Shown here: positions 32,300-40,519 of the stretch, in pieces
Numbering within the stretch: the first letter of the stretch is position 1
Layout of the letters: every line of letters starts with the position of its first letter
Assembly (NCBI GenBank): GCA_934436505.1
Contig: CAKSAP010000003.1
Span: 124,001-188,000, forward strand
Length of the DNA: 64,000 nt
Origin: an uncultured Eubacteriales bacterium
GTDB taxonomy: Bacteria > Bacillota > Clostridia > Oscillospirales > Acutalibacteraceae
Direction: 5' to 3'
The notes under the pieces: generated by a model
Databases searched by the model: none
The model's input: only the letters and a program-made list of their open reading frames with translations
Told to the model about the DNA's origin: nothing
Program-made: the position numbers and the translations under genes

Positions 32300-33090
32300 T
32301 CTTCCTCCTCCGGATTATACGCAAGCTTTTTATTCCTGATTGCAAGCTGTATTATAACGCCGATATCAAGAACAAAGCCGATTATAATGAGTATTCTTCC
32401 TACACTCCAAAGACCTGTTATCAATCCGAAAATAACAAACGCAAAAATGAAAACAAGCGGAATTGTAATAAGGTAATTTACAAAAACAAGCCTTTGCTTT
32501 GTAACGGTGGCAAGAACAAGGTCGCCGATAAACATCATAGCGAGCGCAAACAAGAAAATGAGGTACGCTTGCTCGTTGTCAAACAGAATTCTGATAAACA
32601 GGAACAGGAATTGTGTTCCGACCATAACAGAGCCTGCAACGAGAGCTCTCATAACCGCATAAAGCTTCTTGTGCCGTCTTAAAATTGTAACTGCCGTAAG
32701 CATAATCGCCATAACGCCTGCGGTAACCGTTCCCTCGATTATAAGCCATGTGGGATGCCATATGTCCGTAACAAAGCCTATAATCAAAAACACAAGCACA
32801 GACAAAAGTATGCAGGCAGCAGCGGCAATCGGCGTGTATTTAATCTTTTTCTTTTCTTTTATATCCTCAAGGTACTCGTAATAATCTTTGACAATTCTCT
32901 GCGGATTGTATTCGTCCATAATCAAATCATGGGCAACTTTTTTATCGCCGAGTCCCCTTTTTATAACCTCTTTTGTACGAAGCTCCATCTCGTCAAGAAC
33001 TCTTCTTTTGAACACAAAATTAGTTTTCTCATTTGAGAATGAGCTCATAGCTTTTTCAATGTGATCGCTGTAATCGTAGTATTTCTCCAT
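32296..33090 (-). CDS. Polytopic membrane protein paired with the acyltransferase
   Basis: A 264-residue protein. The first 85 residues are cytoplasmic and charged (YYDYSDHIEKAMSSFSNEKT, ending EYLEDIKEKKKIKY). About six to seven transmembrane segments follow, spanning roughly 86-250 (IAAAACILLSVLVFLIIGF, GTVTAGVMAIMLTAVTIL, LIFLFALAMMFIGDLVLA). The tail is short and acidic (YNPEEEE). I recall membrane proteins of the DUF6320 kind beside such acyltransferases, but cannot confirm the family. The tight four-base overlap with the HxxxD protein suggests a membrane partner, such as a substrate flippase or scaffold. The start is ATG 33088-33090 with an AAAGGAGAAAG ribosome binding site. Confidence 0.6.
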   Translation of the reverse strand: MEKYYDYSDHIEKAMSSFSNEKTNFVFKRRVLDEMELRTKEVIKRGLGDKKVAHDLIMDEYNPQRIVKDYYEYLEDIKEKKKIKYTPIAAAACILLSVLVFLIIGFVTDIWHPTWLIIEGTVTAGVMAIMLTAVTILRRHKKLYAVMRALVAGSVMVGTQFLFLFIRILFDNEQAYLIFLFALAMMFIGDLVLATVTKQRLVFVNYLITIPLVFIFAFVIFGLITGLWSVGRILIIIGFVLDIGVIIQLAIRNKKLAYNPEEEE

Positions 33091-33119
33091 CGCTTTCTCC
33101 TTTACCGTTTTATAATGTC

Positions 33120-33149
33120 ATTATATCAAAGTGCATTGTACGCCGTCAA
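33120..33149 (-). promoter_or_regulatory. Promoter of the membrane protein-acyltransferase-LysR operon
   Basis: Minus strand: TTGACG (33144-33149), an 18-base spacer, TATAAT (33120-33125). Confidence 0.65.
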
Positions 33150-33157
33150 TAAAATTC

Positions 33158-33187
33158 AATAAAAAAAGAGATGATTTTCATCATCTC
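33158..33187 (-). terminator. Intrinsic terminator of ispD-ispF
   Basis: GAGATGAT (33168-33175) and ATCATCTC (33180-33187); on the minus strand it ends in a seven-T run. Confidence 0.85.
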
Positions 33188-33194
33188 CGAAAGG

Positions 33195-33671
33195 TTATTT
33201 TTCTATCAGGCAAACGCAATGAGCCGCAATGCCCTGCTTTGTTCCCGTAAAGCCCAAGCCCTCTTCGGTAGTGGCTTTGACGCTGACAAAATCCACGTCC
33301 AAATCAAGCGCTTTGGCAATGTTCTCACGCATTTTTACAATATGCGGTGCAAGCTTCGGCGCCTGTGCCAATACGGTTGCGTCAAGATTGACAATATGAT
33401 AACCGTTTTCCTTCAAAAGTCCGTATACGCATTTCAGCAATTTAAGGCTGTCCGCATTTTTATATTTTTCGTCCGTATCGGGGAAATGCTTTCCGATATC
33501 GCCGTATGCCGCAGCACCCAAAAGCGCATCGGAGACAGCGTGCAAAAGCACATCGGCGTCCGAATGCCCCAAAAGACCTATTCCGTTGTTCTCAATTTCG
33601 ACTCCGCCCAAAATGAGCTTTCTGCCCTCAACCAGCTTATGAACGTCATAGCCGTGCCCTATTCTAATCAT
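33195..33671 (-). CDS. ispF: 2-C-methyl-D-erythritol 2,4-cyclodiphosphate synthase
   Basis: A 158-residue enzyme of the non-mevalonate isoprenoid pathway that forms MEcPP from CDP-ME 2-phosphate. Zinc and substrate motifs are visible: IGHGYDVHKL at residues 3-12 (D-x-H), GHSDADVLLHAVSDALLGAA, and a C-terminal TTEEGLGFTG. Length is standard. The ATG overlaps the ispD stop by four bases, so the two are co-translated, as in many Firmicutes. A terminator follows 8 bases after the stop codon. Confidence 0.95.
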   Translation of the reverse strand: MIRIGHGYDVHKLVEGRKLILGGVEIENNGIGLLGHSDADVLLHAVSDALLGAAAYGDIGKHFPDTDEKYKNADSLKLLKCVYGLLKENGYHIVNLDATVLAQAPKLAPHIVKMRENIAKALDLDVDFVSVKATTEEGLGFTGTKQGIAAHCVCLIEK

Positions 33672-34396
33672 AGCTGTTCCCTCCTATATAAAATCGCCTG
33701 TGCAATATCGGTGTCCTCGGGCGTTGTGATTTTAATATTTTCATAACTGCCCTCGACCATTTTAACCTCTGCGCCGTATTCCTCCAAAAGCTTACAATCA
33801 TCCGTAAACATCTCGGAATTTAACACATTGTCAATCGCAGACAGATAAAGACGTCGCTCAAACACCTGCGGAGTATGTACCGCCCAAAGATAATTTCTGT
33901 CGGGCGTTGCGGTTATAAATCCGCTTTCATTTACAACCTTAACCGTGTCCTTTACCCTGACGCCCGTTGCCGCAGCACCTGTTGAAAATGCCTCACGAAC
34001 GGTAACCTCGATTATTTTTTCGGTAACAAGCGGTCTTGCGCCGTCGTGAATGGCAAAGTATTCCGAAAGCGGAGAACTGCGCCGTATCGCATTAAAAACG
34101 CTTTCCTGACGTGTTTTTCCGCCCTTGACTATATCCGTTACCTTTAAGACCTTGTACTCCTTTATCATAGCGAACATTTTGGGAATGTCCTCCTCCCTCG
34201 CCGCAACTATGATTTCGTCAATCATATCGCTTTGAGAGAATGCCAAAAGAGTCCTTATAAGCACAGGGACGCCGTCAATAAGCAAAAACTGCTTATTGAC
34301 GCCGCCCATTCTTGTTGAGTTACCTGCCGCAACAATAACCGCCGTTACAAACGGCTTTGCTTTGGCAAATTCTTTGTTCTGTTCTAAAAAGCTCAT
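33668..34396 (-). CDS. ispD: 2-C-methyl-D-erythritol 4-phosphate cytidylyltransferase
   Basis: A 242-residue cytidylyltransferase that makes CDP-ME in the MEP pathway. The nucleotide-binding loop VIVAAGNSTRMGG lies at about residues 21-33, with KQFLLIDGVPVL after it. The active-site phrases HDGARPLV, VKDTVK and DRNYLWAVHTPQVF are present. About 15 extra N-terminal residues (MSFLEQNKEFAKAKP) precede the usual start. That ATG has a GGTGAT upstream; an internal start cannot be excluded. It is followed by ispF with a four-base overlap. Confidence 0.93.
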   Translation of the reverse strand: MSFLEQNKEFAKAKPFVTAVIVAAGNSTRMGGVNKQFLLIDGVPVLIRTLLAFSQSDMIDEIIVAAREEDIPKMFAMIKEYKVLKVTDIVKGGKTRQESVFNAIRRSSPLSEYFAIHDGARPLVTEKIIEVTVREAFSTGAAATGVRVKDTVKVVNESGFITATPDRNYLWAVHTPQVFERRLYLSAIDNVLNSEMFTDDCKLLEEYGAEVKMVEGSYENIKITTPEDTDIAQAILYRREQL

Positions 34397-34413
34397 ATTA
34401 TCACCGTTAAAAA

Positions 34414-34442
34414 ATTATATGAATAATTTTCCCCTGTGATAA
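34414..34442 (-). promoter_or_regulatory. ispD promoter
   Basis: Minus strand: TTATCA (34437-34442), a 17-base spacer, TATAAT (34414-34419). The short 5' leader fits the close ATG at 34396. Confidence 0.55.
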
Positions 34443-34446
34443 CAGT

Positions 34447-35712
34447 TTACATCATTTTTTCGATTGTTGCAAGCTTTATGCAAAGACAAAGCACTTCTGC
34501 CGCCTTGCCAATGTCCGTTACGCTCGGGAATGTCGGTGCGATACGGATGTTTTTATCCTCGGGGTCTTTGCCGTAGGGATAGGTTGCGCCAACGCTTGTA
34601 AGCACAACGCCGAGCGACTTGCAAAGCTCGCCGACTCTCATTGCGCTGCACTGCTGAGTGTCAAGGCTGATGAAATAACCGCCGTTCGGCTTCGTCCAGG
34701 AAGCAAGACCCGTACCTGCAAGCTCCTTTTCAAATGTATCGATAACAACATTGAACTTAGGCTCGATAAGAGCTGCGTGCTTTTTCATATGAGCCTTAAT
34801 TCCGTCGAGGTTTTTGAAATATTTAGCGTGTCTTAACTGATTGAGCTTATCATGTCCGATCATCTGAGAATTAAATCTCTTTTTAATCATCTGAATATTC
34901 TTATCGGAAGCCGCAAGACAGGATACACCTGCGCCGGGGAAGCTTATTTTTGATGTAGAAGTAAATTCTACGAAATAATCCTCTGTGCCGAATTCCTTGC
35001 AAGCCTCAAAGATATTGAGAACCTTGTCGGGATTTTCCAAGAAATCGTGAACGATATATGCGTTATCCCAAATAACTCTGAAATCCTTTGCGGCAGGCTT
35101 CAAAGCAGCCAACGCACGGACCTTTTCATCAGAATATGTTACGCCTGTCGGGTTTGAATACTTCGGTACGCAGAACATACCCTTAACGCTTCTGTCCTTA
35201 ACAAGCTCTGCTATCTTTTCAACGTCGGGGCCGTCGGAAAGCATGGGAACGTTTATCATTTTAATTCCGTAATATTCGCAAATTCCGAAGTGTCTGTCAT
35301 AACCGGGAACATTGCAAATGAACTTAATGTCGCCCTGCTGACTCCACGGCTTGTCGCCTGCGCCTGTGAGCATACACTGTGTAATATAATCAAACATAAG
35401 AGTAAGCGAAGATGTACCGCCGAGAATAATATTATCACTGTCAACCTCAAGCATCTCCGCAAAAAGCCTCTTGCACTCGGGAATACCGTCGAGAACACCG
35501 TAGTTTCTGCAATCCAAGCCGCTTTCACTCTTACAATCGCATACGCCGATAACCTCTTTAAGCATATCCATTGTCAAATCAAGCTGATCGCCGGCAGGCT
35601 TTCCTCTTGACATATCAAGCTTCAAATTTTGTGCCTTAAGCTCTTCATACTGTTTTTTCAATTCATTGAATTCAGCCGCCAATTCCGGCTTGCTCATCTG
35701 AGAATATTGCAT
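34447..35712 (-). CDS. PLP-dependent aminotransferase (aspartate/MocR-like fold)
   Basis: A 421-residue fold-type I aminotransferase. The N-terminus has a helical LKKQYEELKAQNLKLDMSRG, then KPAGDQLDL. Cofactor motifs are NYGVLDGIPECK, NPTG in KYSNPTGVTY, the aspartate in WDNAY, and the Schiff-base lysine in TSTSKISFPGAG. This matches the clostridial group often listed under aspartate aminotransferase (PF12897-like) without a HTH domain. The amino donor is probably aspartate or alanine, but this is uncertain. The gene appears monocistronic, with a promoter at 35,756-35,784 and the ispD promoter directly beyond its end. The start is ATG 35710-35712 after GAGGTG. Confidence 0.85.
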   Translation of the reverse strand: MQYSQMSKPELAAEFNELKKQYEELKAQNLKLDMSRGKPAGDQLDLTMDMLKEVIGVCDCKSESGLDCRNYGVLDGIPECKRLFAEMLEVDSDNIILGGTSSLTLMFDYITQCMLTGAGDKPWSQQGDIKFICNVPGYDRHFGICEYYGIKMINVPMLSDGPDVEKIAELVKDRSVKGMFCVPKYSNPTGVTYSDEKVRALAALKPAAKDFRVIWDNAYIVHDFLENPDKVLNIFEACKEFGTEDYFVEFTSTSKISFPGAGVSCLAASDKNIQMIKKRFNSQMIGHDKLNQLRHAKYFKNLDGIKAHMKKHAALIEPKFNVVIDTFEKELAGTGLASWTKPNGGYFISLDTQQCSAMRVGELCKSLGVVLTSVGATYPYGKDPEDKNIRIAPTFPSVTDIGKAAEVLCLCIKLATIEKMM

Positions 35713-35755
35713 AAATTTACACCTCGAAATTTATTTTCATATTAAATCAAATAGT

Positions 35756-35784
35756 ATTTTAATACATTATATTAAAATATGCAA
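35756..35784 (-). promoter_or_regulatory. Aminotransferase promoter
   Basis: Minus strand: TTGCAT (35779-35784), a 17-base spacer, TAAAAT (35756-35761). Confidence 0.6.
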
Positions 35785-35814
35785 TATTGTTTTTCATTTC
35801 TTGCAAAAATTCTC

Positions 35815-35851
35815 AAAAAAAAGACAAGCAACCGTAAAAGTTGCTTGTCTT
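35815..35851 (-). terminator. Intrinsic terminator of the sulfatase-symporter operon
   Basis: AAGACAAGCAAC (35821-35832) and GTTGCTTGTCTT (35840-35851); on the minus strand it is followed by an eight-T run. Confidence 0.88.
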
Positions 35852-35874
35852 TTAGTACAATTTAGCTAATAAAA

Positions 35875-37290
35875 TTACTTTTCTTCAGCCACGGGCTCGC
35901 TTACCGTGTTAGCTCTCATTCTGCGGAATTCAAGCTCTTTTTGAATTTTCTCTTTCTTTTCACCTGTGTAATCGTTAAAGAACATCGGAATCATTGTAAG
36001 AGCAAATCCGATTGCAGGCAAAATGGTAATCATAAAGAAAAGACCTGTTTTTGTCTTTTCGGACTGTACCTGAATAATGCCGTCGATAGGAGCCTGGAAC
36101 TCGCTGACCTTAAGAACAACGCTGACAGCATAAGTTGCAAGACCTGCCGAAACCTTGCTCAAAAGTGTTTGGAAAGCGAAGCAAACGCCGTCTGCTCTCT
36201 CGCCCGTTTTCCATTCGATATAGTCAACGCTGTCTGCGATAAGCGCATATGTAATAACGTTGTAAATACCAAGCGGAACACCCATAAACACAAGGCAAAG
36301 AAGTACAAGATAAATATTGTTGTAACCGATAAACCAGAAAGCAACGTGGGAAATTATGCCGAATATCGACGAGCCGATATAAATCGCTTTAAGTGAGAAG
36401 CGTTTTCTCAATGCAGGCATAATTATCATTGCGGGAACCATACCTATACCGACTGCAACCGTGAGTGAGGTCATTTTGAAGCCGTTGGGGATAATTCCGT
36501 AATTTTCAACGCCGATAAGATAATAATGGATATATGTAGCGCAAACATTTGCCATTACCATTGTCGAGCCGAGAACAGCCGAGAGGATAACGATAATAAG
36601 CACCTTGTTTTTACCGATAAGACGGAAGTTTTCCTTGAATGTTCTTGTGTCCTGTCTCTCCTCATGTACTCTTTCCTTTGCCGTAAAGAAAGGAATAATC
36701 GAAAGAACAGCCGCAATTGTTCCGAAGATGATTGCCGATACAAAATAGCCTTTTCTCAAGCCGAGAGCATTTTCAGCGACAAGAATCGGGATAAGCACGG
36801 TGGGAAGAATACCGCCTGCGGTGCTGCCGAGTCTGCCGTTTGACAAAAATCTTGTTCTCTCGACCTCGTTCGGTGTGATAACAGAGCTCAAGCCCCAGAA
36901 CGGAACGTCCTGAATTGTGAAAGCGATACCCCAAAGGATATATGTTACAGCCGCATAAGCTACCTTTGCGGAGTAGGACGAAAACTGCGGTGCAAAGAAT
37001 AAAAGAATTGTTGTAACCGCAATCGGAACGGGCGAGAAAAGAAGATAAGGTCTCATCTTGCCCCATTTTGAATGTGTGCGGTCAACGATCATACCCATAA
37101 GCGGATCGTTGAGTGCGTCGAAAATACGTCCTGCAAGAATGATATTTCCTGCGTGAATCGGGTCAAGTCCTGCCGCATCCGTATAGAATATAAGCAAGAA
37201 CATTGACATAATCGTATAAACGCCGCTACGGCCGAAAGCCGCAAGCGGAAACGTTATTTTTTCCTTTAGCGTCAAATAAGTCTTTTCCAT
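35875..37290 (-). CDS. GPH-family sugar:cation symporter (MFS)
   Basis: A 471-residue transporter with twelve predicted membrane helices. It carries the glycoside-pentoside-hexuronide signatures: LIFYTDAAGLDP in helix 1, DALNDPLMGMIVDRT after helix 2, and SKWGKMRPYLL in the following loop. The central QDVPFWGL is also typical. Such carriers import oligosaccharides or glycosides with Na+ or H+. Its tail is basic and hydrophilic. The gene follows the sulfatase by 21 bases, so it likely imports the sugar released from, or carrying, a sulfate ester. The start is ATG 37288-37290 with AGGAGATTG upstream, and an intrinsic terminator closes the operon. Confidence 0.9.
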   Translation of the reverse strand: MEKTYLTLKEKITFPLAAFGRSGVYTIMSMFLLIFYTDAAGLDPIHAGNIILAGRIFDALNDPLMGMIVDRTHSKWGKMRPYLLFSPVPIAVTTILLFFAPQFSSYSAKVAYAAVTYILWGIAFTIQDVPFWGLSSVITPNEVERTRFLSNGRLGSTAGGILPTVLIPILVAENALGLRKGYFVSAIIFGTIAAVLSIIPFFTAKERVHEERQDTRTFKENFRLIGKNKVLIIVILSAVLGSTMVMANVCATYIHYYLIGVENYGIIPNGFKMTSLTVAVGIGMVPAMIIMPALRKRFSLKAIYIGSSIFGIISHVAFWFIGYNNIYLVLLCLVFMGVPLGIYNVITYALIADSVDYIEWKTGERADGVCFAFQTLLSKVSAGLATYAVSVVLKVSEFQAPIDGIIQVQSEKTKTGLFFMITILPAIGFALTMIPMFFNDYTGEKKEKIQKELEFRRMRANTVSEPVAEEK

Positions 37291-37311
37291 TACAATCTCC
37301 TAAATACCTTT

Positions 37312-38634
37312 TTATTTTTTACGGGTAAAGACAGCCGGCAAAATTTTTGGCTCTTTCTCCCCTGCCGCAGTCATTTCCCTAATGAGCATTTCTTTGAGTT
37401 TCTTTCTCTCGGAAGCATATTTCGGGTCTTTTATAAGATTATGCTTTTCAATCGGATCTTTTTCAAGGTCATAAAGATAATCCTCAAAATATACCGACGC
37501 TTTATGCAAAGCATAACCCGTAGGTGCAAGAGTTCTTATTGCATATTTATACTTTTTCGTTCTGATAGCACGGCCGCATTGGCTTTCGCTTATCTGCATA
37601 AATACGCAATCTCGTTCCTCGCCCGTTTCAAGCTCCTTCAAAAGCGATTTACCCATATAGCTGTCGGGTATATCAATGCCTGCTATATCAAGCAATGTAG
37701 GCGGTAAATCTATAAGGCTTACAAGTCTTGAGTCAACCTTGCCACCCTTAAATGCGCCGCCTTCGATAATCAACGGCGTATGCGTTGCGCTGTCGTGACA
37801 AGAACGCTTATACTCAAGGTTTCTCGTTTTGAAATGAGAGCCGTGATCGCTTGTGTAAATGATAACGGTATTATCGTAAAGCCCTTTTTCTTTAAGCTTT
37901 TCAACCAATCTGCCGACGTTGCTGTCAAGGCTGTTTATCGCCGCCATATAGTCGGGATACATCTCTTTGTAGTCGCCCTTTAAGAAGGTCAAATCATCGG
38001 GCAAGGGATAATCCTTAAACTTAGGAACAACATCCTTAGGTCCTTCGTAGCAATGGTGGTCGTTCTGATGATGAGGCTCAATTTGAGAGACAAACATAAA
38101 GAACGGCTTGTCGGAGGTCTTTTGGTCAAGGTATTCCAATGCAAAATCATTTATGCAATCGGCTCTGTACCCCTTAAAGTCAAGCTTATTACCCTCTGCA
38201 TCAAAGACATATCCGTCGTAACCGTGCGAAGTAAATTCAAGCACGTCGGCAGCACGCCACCAATCCTTATATCCGCCCTGAAGCTCCTTCGGAATAGCGG
38301 TTTTTTCACAATGGAAGCCTATATTCGGAAGCCTGTCGGAAGCAAGATGCCATTTACCGACGTAAGCGGTTTCATAGCCTGCCTCATTAAAATATTCCGC
38401 AAGCGGTTTAATATCCTGCGGAAGCGGTATTCCGTTCCAATAGCACTTGTTCTGCGTTGCGTAAACGCCTGTTTGCAGGCACGCTCTTGCAGGACCGCAA
38501 ACGGGCTGACAGGTATAAGAGTTTTCAAACTTTATACCGTCCTCGGCAAGCTTCATCAAATTAGGCGTTGCCGTTTCGTTTACGGTATCCCAGCGCTGTT
38601 GGTCACTGAAATAAAAAATTATGTTCGGTCTCAA
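37312..38634 (-). CDS. Cysteine-type sulfatase
   Basis: A 440-residue sulfatase of the alkaline-phosphatase superfamily. The N-terminal PNIIFYFSDQQRWD gives the first metal ligands. The formylglycine site is C-G-P-A-R with Cys46 (QPVCGPARACLQTG), so activation needs an anaerobic sulfatase-maturating enzyme, which is not in the window. Further metal and substrate residues lie in YVGKWHLA and YTSDHGSH. No signal peptide is seen, so the substrate is imported first. The start is TTG 38634, seven bases after GAGGG (38642-38646). It lies between a TauE-type exporter and a GPH symporter. Choline-sulfate, aryl-sulfate or sulfated glycan are all possible substrates; the sugar transporter favours a glycan. 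Confidence 0.9.
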   Translation of the reverse strand: MRPNIIFYFSDQQRWDTVNETATPNLMKLAEDGIKFENSYTCQPVCGPARACLQTGVYATQNKCYWNGIPLPQDIKPLAEYFNEAGYETAYVGKWHLASDRLPNIGFHCEKTAIPKELQGGYKDWWRAADVLEFTSHGYDGYVFDAEGNKLDFKGYRADCINDFALEYLDQKTSDKPFFMFVSQIEPHHQNDHHCYEGPKDVVPKFKDYPLPDDLTFLKGDYKEMYPDYMAAINSLDSNVGRLVEKLKEKGLYDNTVIIYTSDHGSHFKTRNLEYKRSCHDSATHTPLIIEGGAFKGGKVDSRLVSLIDLPPTLLDIAGIDIPDSYMGKSLLKELETGEERDCVFMQISESQCGRAIRTKKYKYAIRTLAPTGYALHKASVYFEDYLYDLEKDPIEKHNLIKDPKYASERKKLKEMLIREMTAAGEKEPKILPAVFTRKK

Positions 38635-38652
38635 ATTCTAACCCTCGTTTCC

Positions 38653-39435
38653 TTATTTTATAAATGCGGTAACGGCATTGTAAAGGCTCAAAGCCGTCAC
38701 GGCACAAACAGAAGCCGTAAACACGGTTCTTATTGTTTTTTCATTACACTTTCTGTTGAGCTTCGCTCCGAAAAATCCGCCTAAAATCGCAGCCGGAATA
38801 ATAACAAGCAAATACTTGACATCGAATCCCTCAAAATGCGTATTTACAAAGCTTGTTATCAAATTTGACAGCTGTGAGAAGAAAATTATCGCTACCGAAT
38901 AAACGGCGGCGTCTCTCATTGTAAAAGAAAAAAGAATAGTCAGCACCGCAACATTGATAGGTCCTCCGCCTATTCCGAGAAAAGCGGCGGTCATACCGAG
39001 CAAAAGTCCCGTCAAAGATATTAAAGCAGGATTTTTTATACTGAATTTCTTAACATTCAAATTTACGGAAGCAATAACCAATATCATAAGAGCACAGAGA
39101 AGAGATGACTGTATTCCCTTGACAATATCCGGCGAGGAGCTGTTCGCAAGTGCGAGCGAAAACAATTTGTTGCCCGTAAATCCGCCTAAAACCGAGCCCA
39201 ATGCAAAAAGCAAGACAAATTTCATATTTATAGGCGTTTTGTTTTTAAGATGCTTTGCCGTCGAGGTTATCGACATCGAGAAAACGGCGCAAGACGAAAA
39301 AAAAGCAACCTGCACCAAAGGATGAAAATTTATAACATCCAAAACAGGCTTAATTACGACGCCGCCACCCAAACCGACAAAGGCACCGAGCAGCGTTGCT
39401 ATAAAAATAACAGCACCGTAAATAATAAAAATCAT
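38653..39435 (-). CDS. TauE/SafE-family anion exporter
   Basis: A 260-residue membrane protein with about eight hydrophobic segments. It has the internal duplication typical of the family: FVGLGGGVVIKPVLDV in the first half and FLGIGGGPINVAVLTILF in the second. Members export sulfite or organosulfonates. As first gene of the unit with a sulfatase, it probably removes sulfate or sulfite set free inside the cell; this is inferred from the layout. The start is ATG 39433-39435. Its promoter at 39,454-39,482 is divergent from that of manA. Confidence 0.85.
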   Translation of the reverse strand: MIFIIYGAVIFIATLLGAFVGLGGGVVIKPVLDVINFHPLVQVAFFSSCAVFSMSITSTAKHLKNKTPINMKFVLLFALGSVLGGFTGNKLFSLALANSSSPDIVKGIQSSLLCALMILVIASVNLNVKKFSIKNPALISLTGLLLGMTAAFLGIGGGPINVAVLTILFSFTMRDAAVYSVAIIFFSQLSNLITSFVNTHFEGFDVKYLLVIIPAAILGGFFGAKLNRKCNEKTIRTVFTASVCAVTALSLYNAVTAFIK

Positions 39436-39453
39436 TAAAAATCACCAAAAAAT

Positions 39454-39482
39454 ATTTTAACACAAATTATAATTTTATACAA
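39454..39482 (-). promoter_or_regulatory. Promoter of the TauE-sulfatase-GPH operon
   Basis: Minus strand: TTGTAT (39477-39482), a 17-base spacer, TAAAAT (39454-39459). Confidence 0.6.
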
Positions 39483-39499
39483 CTGTTTTTTTATGCCCC

Positions 39500-39528
39500 T
39501 TGAACTTAACATCCAAATTTGGTAGTAT
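39500..39528 (+). promoter_or_regulatory. manA promoter
   Basis: TTGAAC (39500-39505), a 17-base spacer, TAGTAT (39523-39528), divergent from the sulfatase operon promoter 18 bases away. Confidence 0.6.
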
Positions 39529-39557
39529 ATTAAATACTTATTTAAGGAGTTGGTAAA

Positions 39558-40514
39558 ATGCTAAAGCTAAAGCCTGCACTCAAGGACTATCTTTGGGGAG
39601 GAACAAAATTAAGAACGGACTTCGGCTTTCAAAGCGATAAGGATATAATCGCAGAGGGTTGGATGTTATCCTGTCATAAGGACGGCGAAAGCATTGTCGA
39701 AAGCGGAGAATATAAGGGTAAGACTCTCTCCGAGGTCATAGAGCTTTGCGGTAAAGACGTTCTCGGCAAGGATTGTGAAAAATTCGACTTTTTCCCTATT
39801 CTCATAAAGCTCATTGACGCAAAAAAAGACCTTTCCGTTCAAGTGCACCCCGACAACGAATATGCAATGCGTGTTGAGGGCGAATACGGAAAGACCGAAT
39901 GTTGGTATATTCTTGATTGTGATGAGGGAGCAGAGCTTATATACGGATTTAACCGTGAAATCAGCTCCGAGGAATTCAAAAAGAGAATTGAAAACAATAC
40001 GTTTCTCGAGGTCGTAAATAAAGTTAAAGTCCACAAGGGCGATATGTTTTTTATCGAGGCAGGAACGCTTCACGCAATAGGCTCGGGTATTTTGCTTGCG
40101 GAAATTCAGCAAAATTCCAACACTACTTACCGTGTATATGATTATCAGCGTAAGGATAAGGACGGAAATCTCCGTCCGCTTCACATTGACAAAGCGGTTG
40201 ACGTAACTAAATGCGAAAAACCGAAATACGATATTAAGCCCGTCGGAGAAAAAGAAAAAACGGCTTGTGGAACAAAGCAGCTGCTTACAAAATGCGACTT
40301 GTTCACCGTCGAAGAATACATAATTGACGGAACGCAAAGGCTGTTTGCAAGTGATAAATCATTCGTTTCATTGCTTGTAACAGACGGCTGCGGTACGATT
40401 GAAAGCTCGGGCGAAAAGCTCGAAGCACATAAGGGCGACAGCTTCTTTGTCTTTGCAGGCTCGGGCGACATTGAAATCAACGGCAAATTAAATATAATAT
40501 CAACCGAGGTATAG
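39558..40514 (+). CDS. manA: Mannose-6-phosphate isomerase, class I
   Basis: A 318-residue zinc-dependent cupin enzyme that interconverts mannose-6-phosphate and fructose-6-phosphate. Zinc-binding residues lie in SVQVHPDNEYA (Q-x-H), GKTECWYIL (Glu) and EAGTLHAIGSG (His). The catalytic arginine region is NTTYRVYDYQR. Length fits the short Firmicutes form (about 315). The start is ATG 39558, with AAGGAG about ten bases upstream. An MFS transporter follows after only five bases, which suggests that the pair handles mannose or a related sugar taken up together. Confidence 0.94.
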   Translation: MLKLKPALKDYLWGGTKLRTDFGFQSDKDIIAEGWMLSCHKDGESIVESGEYKGKTLSEVIELCGKDVLGKDCEKFDFFPILIKLIDAKKDLSVQVHPDNEYAMRVEGEYGKTECWYILDCDEGAELIYGFNREISSEEFKKRIENNTFLEVVNKVKVHKGDMFFIEAGTLHAIGSGILLAEIQQNSNTTYRVYDYQRKDKDGNLRPLHIDKAVDVTKCEKPKYDIKPVGEKEKTACGTKQLLTKCDLFTVEEYIIDGTQRLFASDKSFVSLLVTDGCGTIESSGEKLEAHKGDSFFVFAGSGDIEINGKLNIISTEV

Positions 40515-40519
40515 AATAA

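Noticed and set aside
39666..40337. 223-codon open frame on the minus strand opposite manA
   Set aside because: manA is certain by motifs; the reverse frame has no motif, promoter or ribosome binding site.
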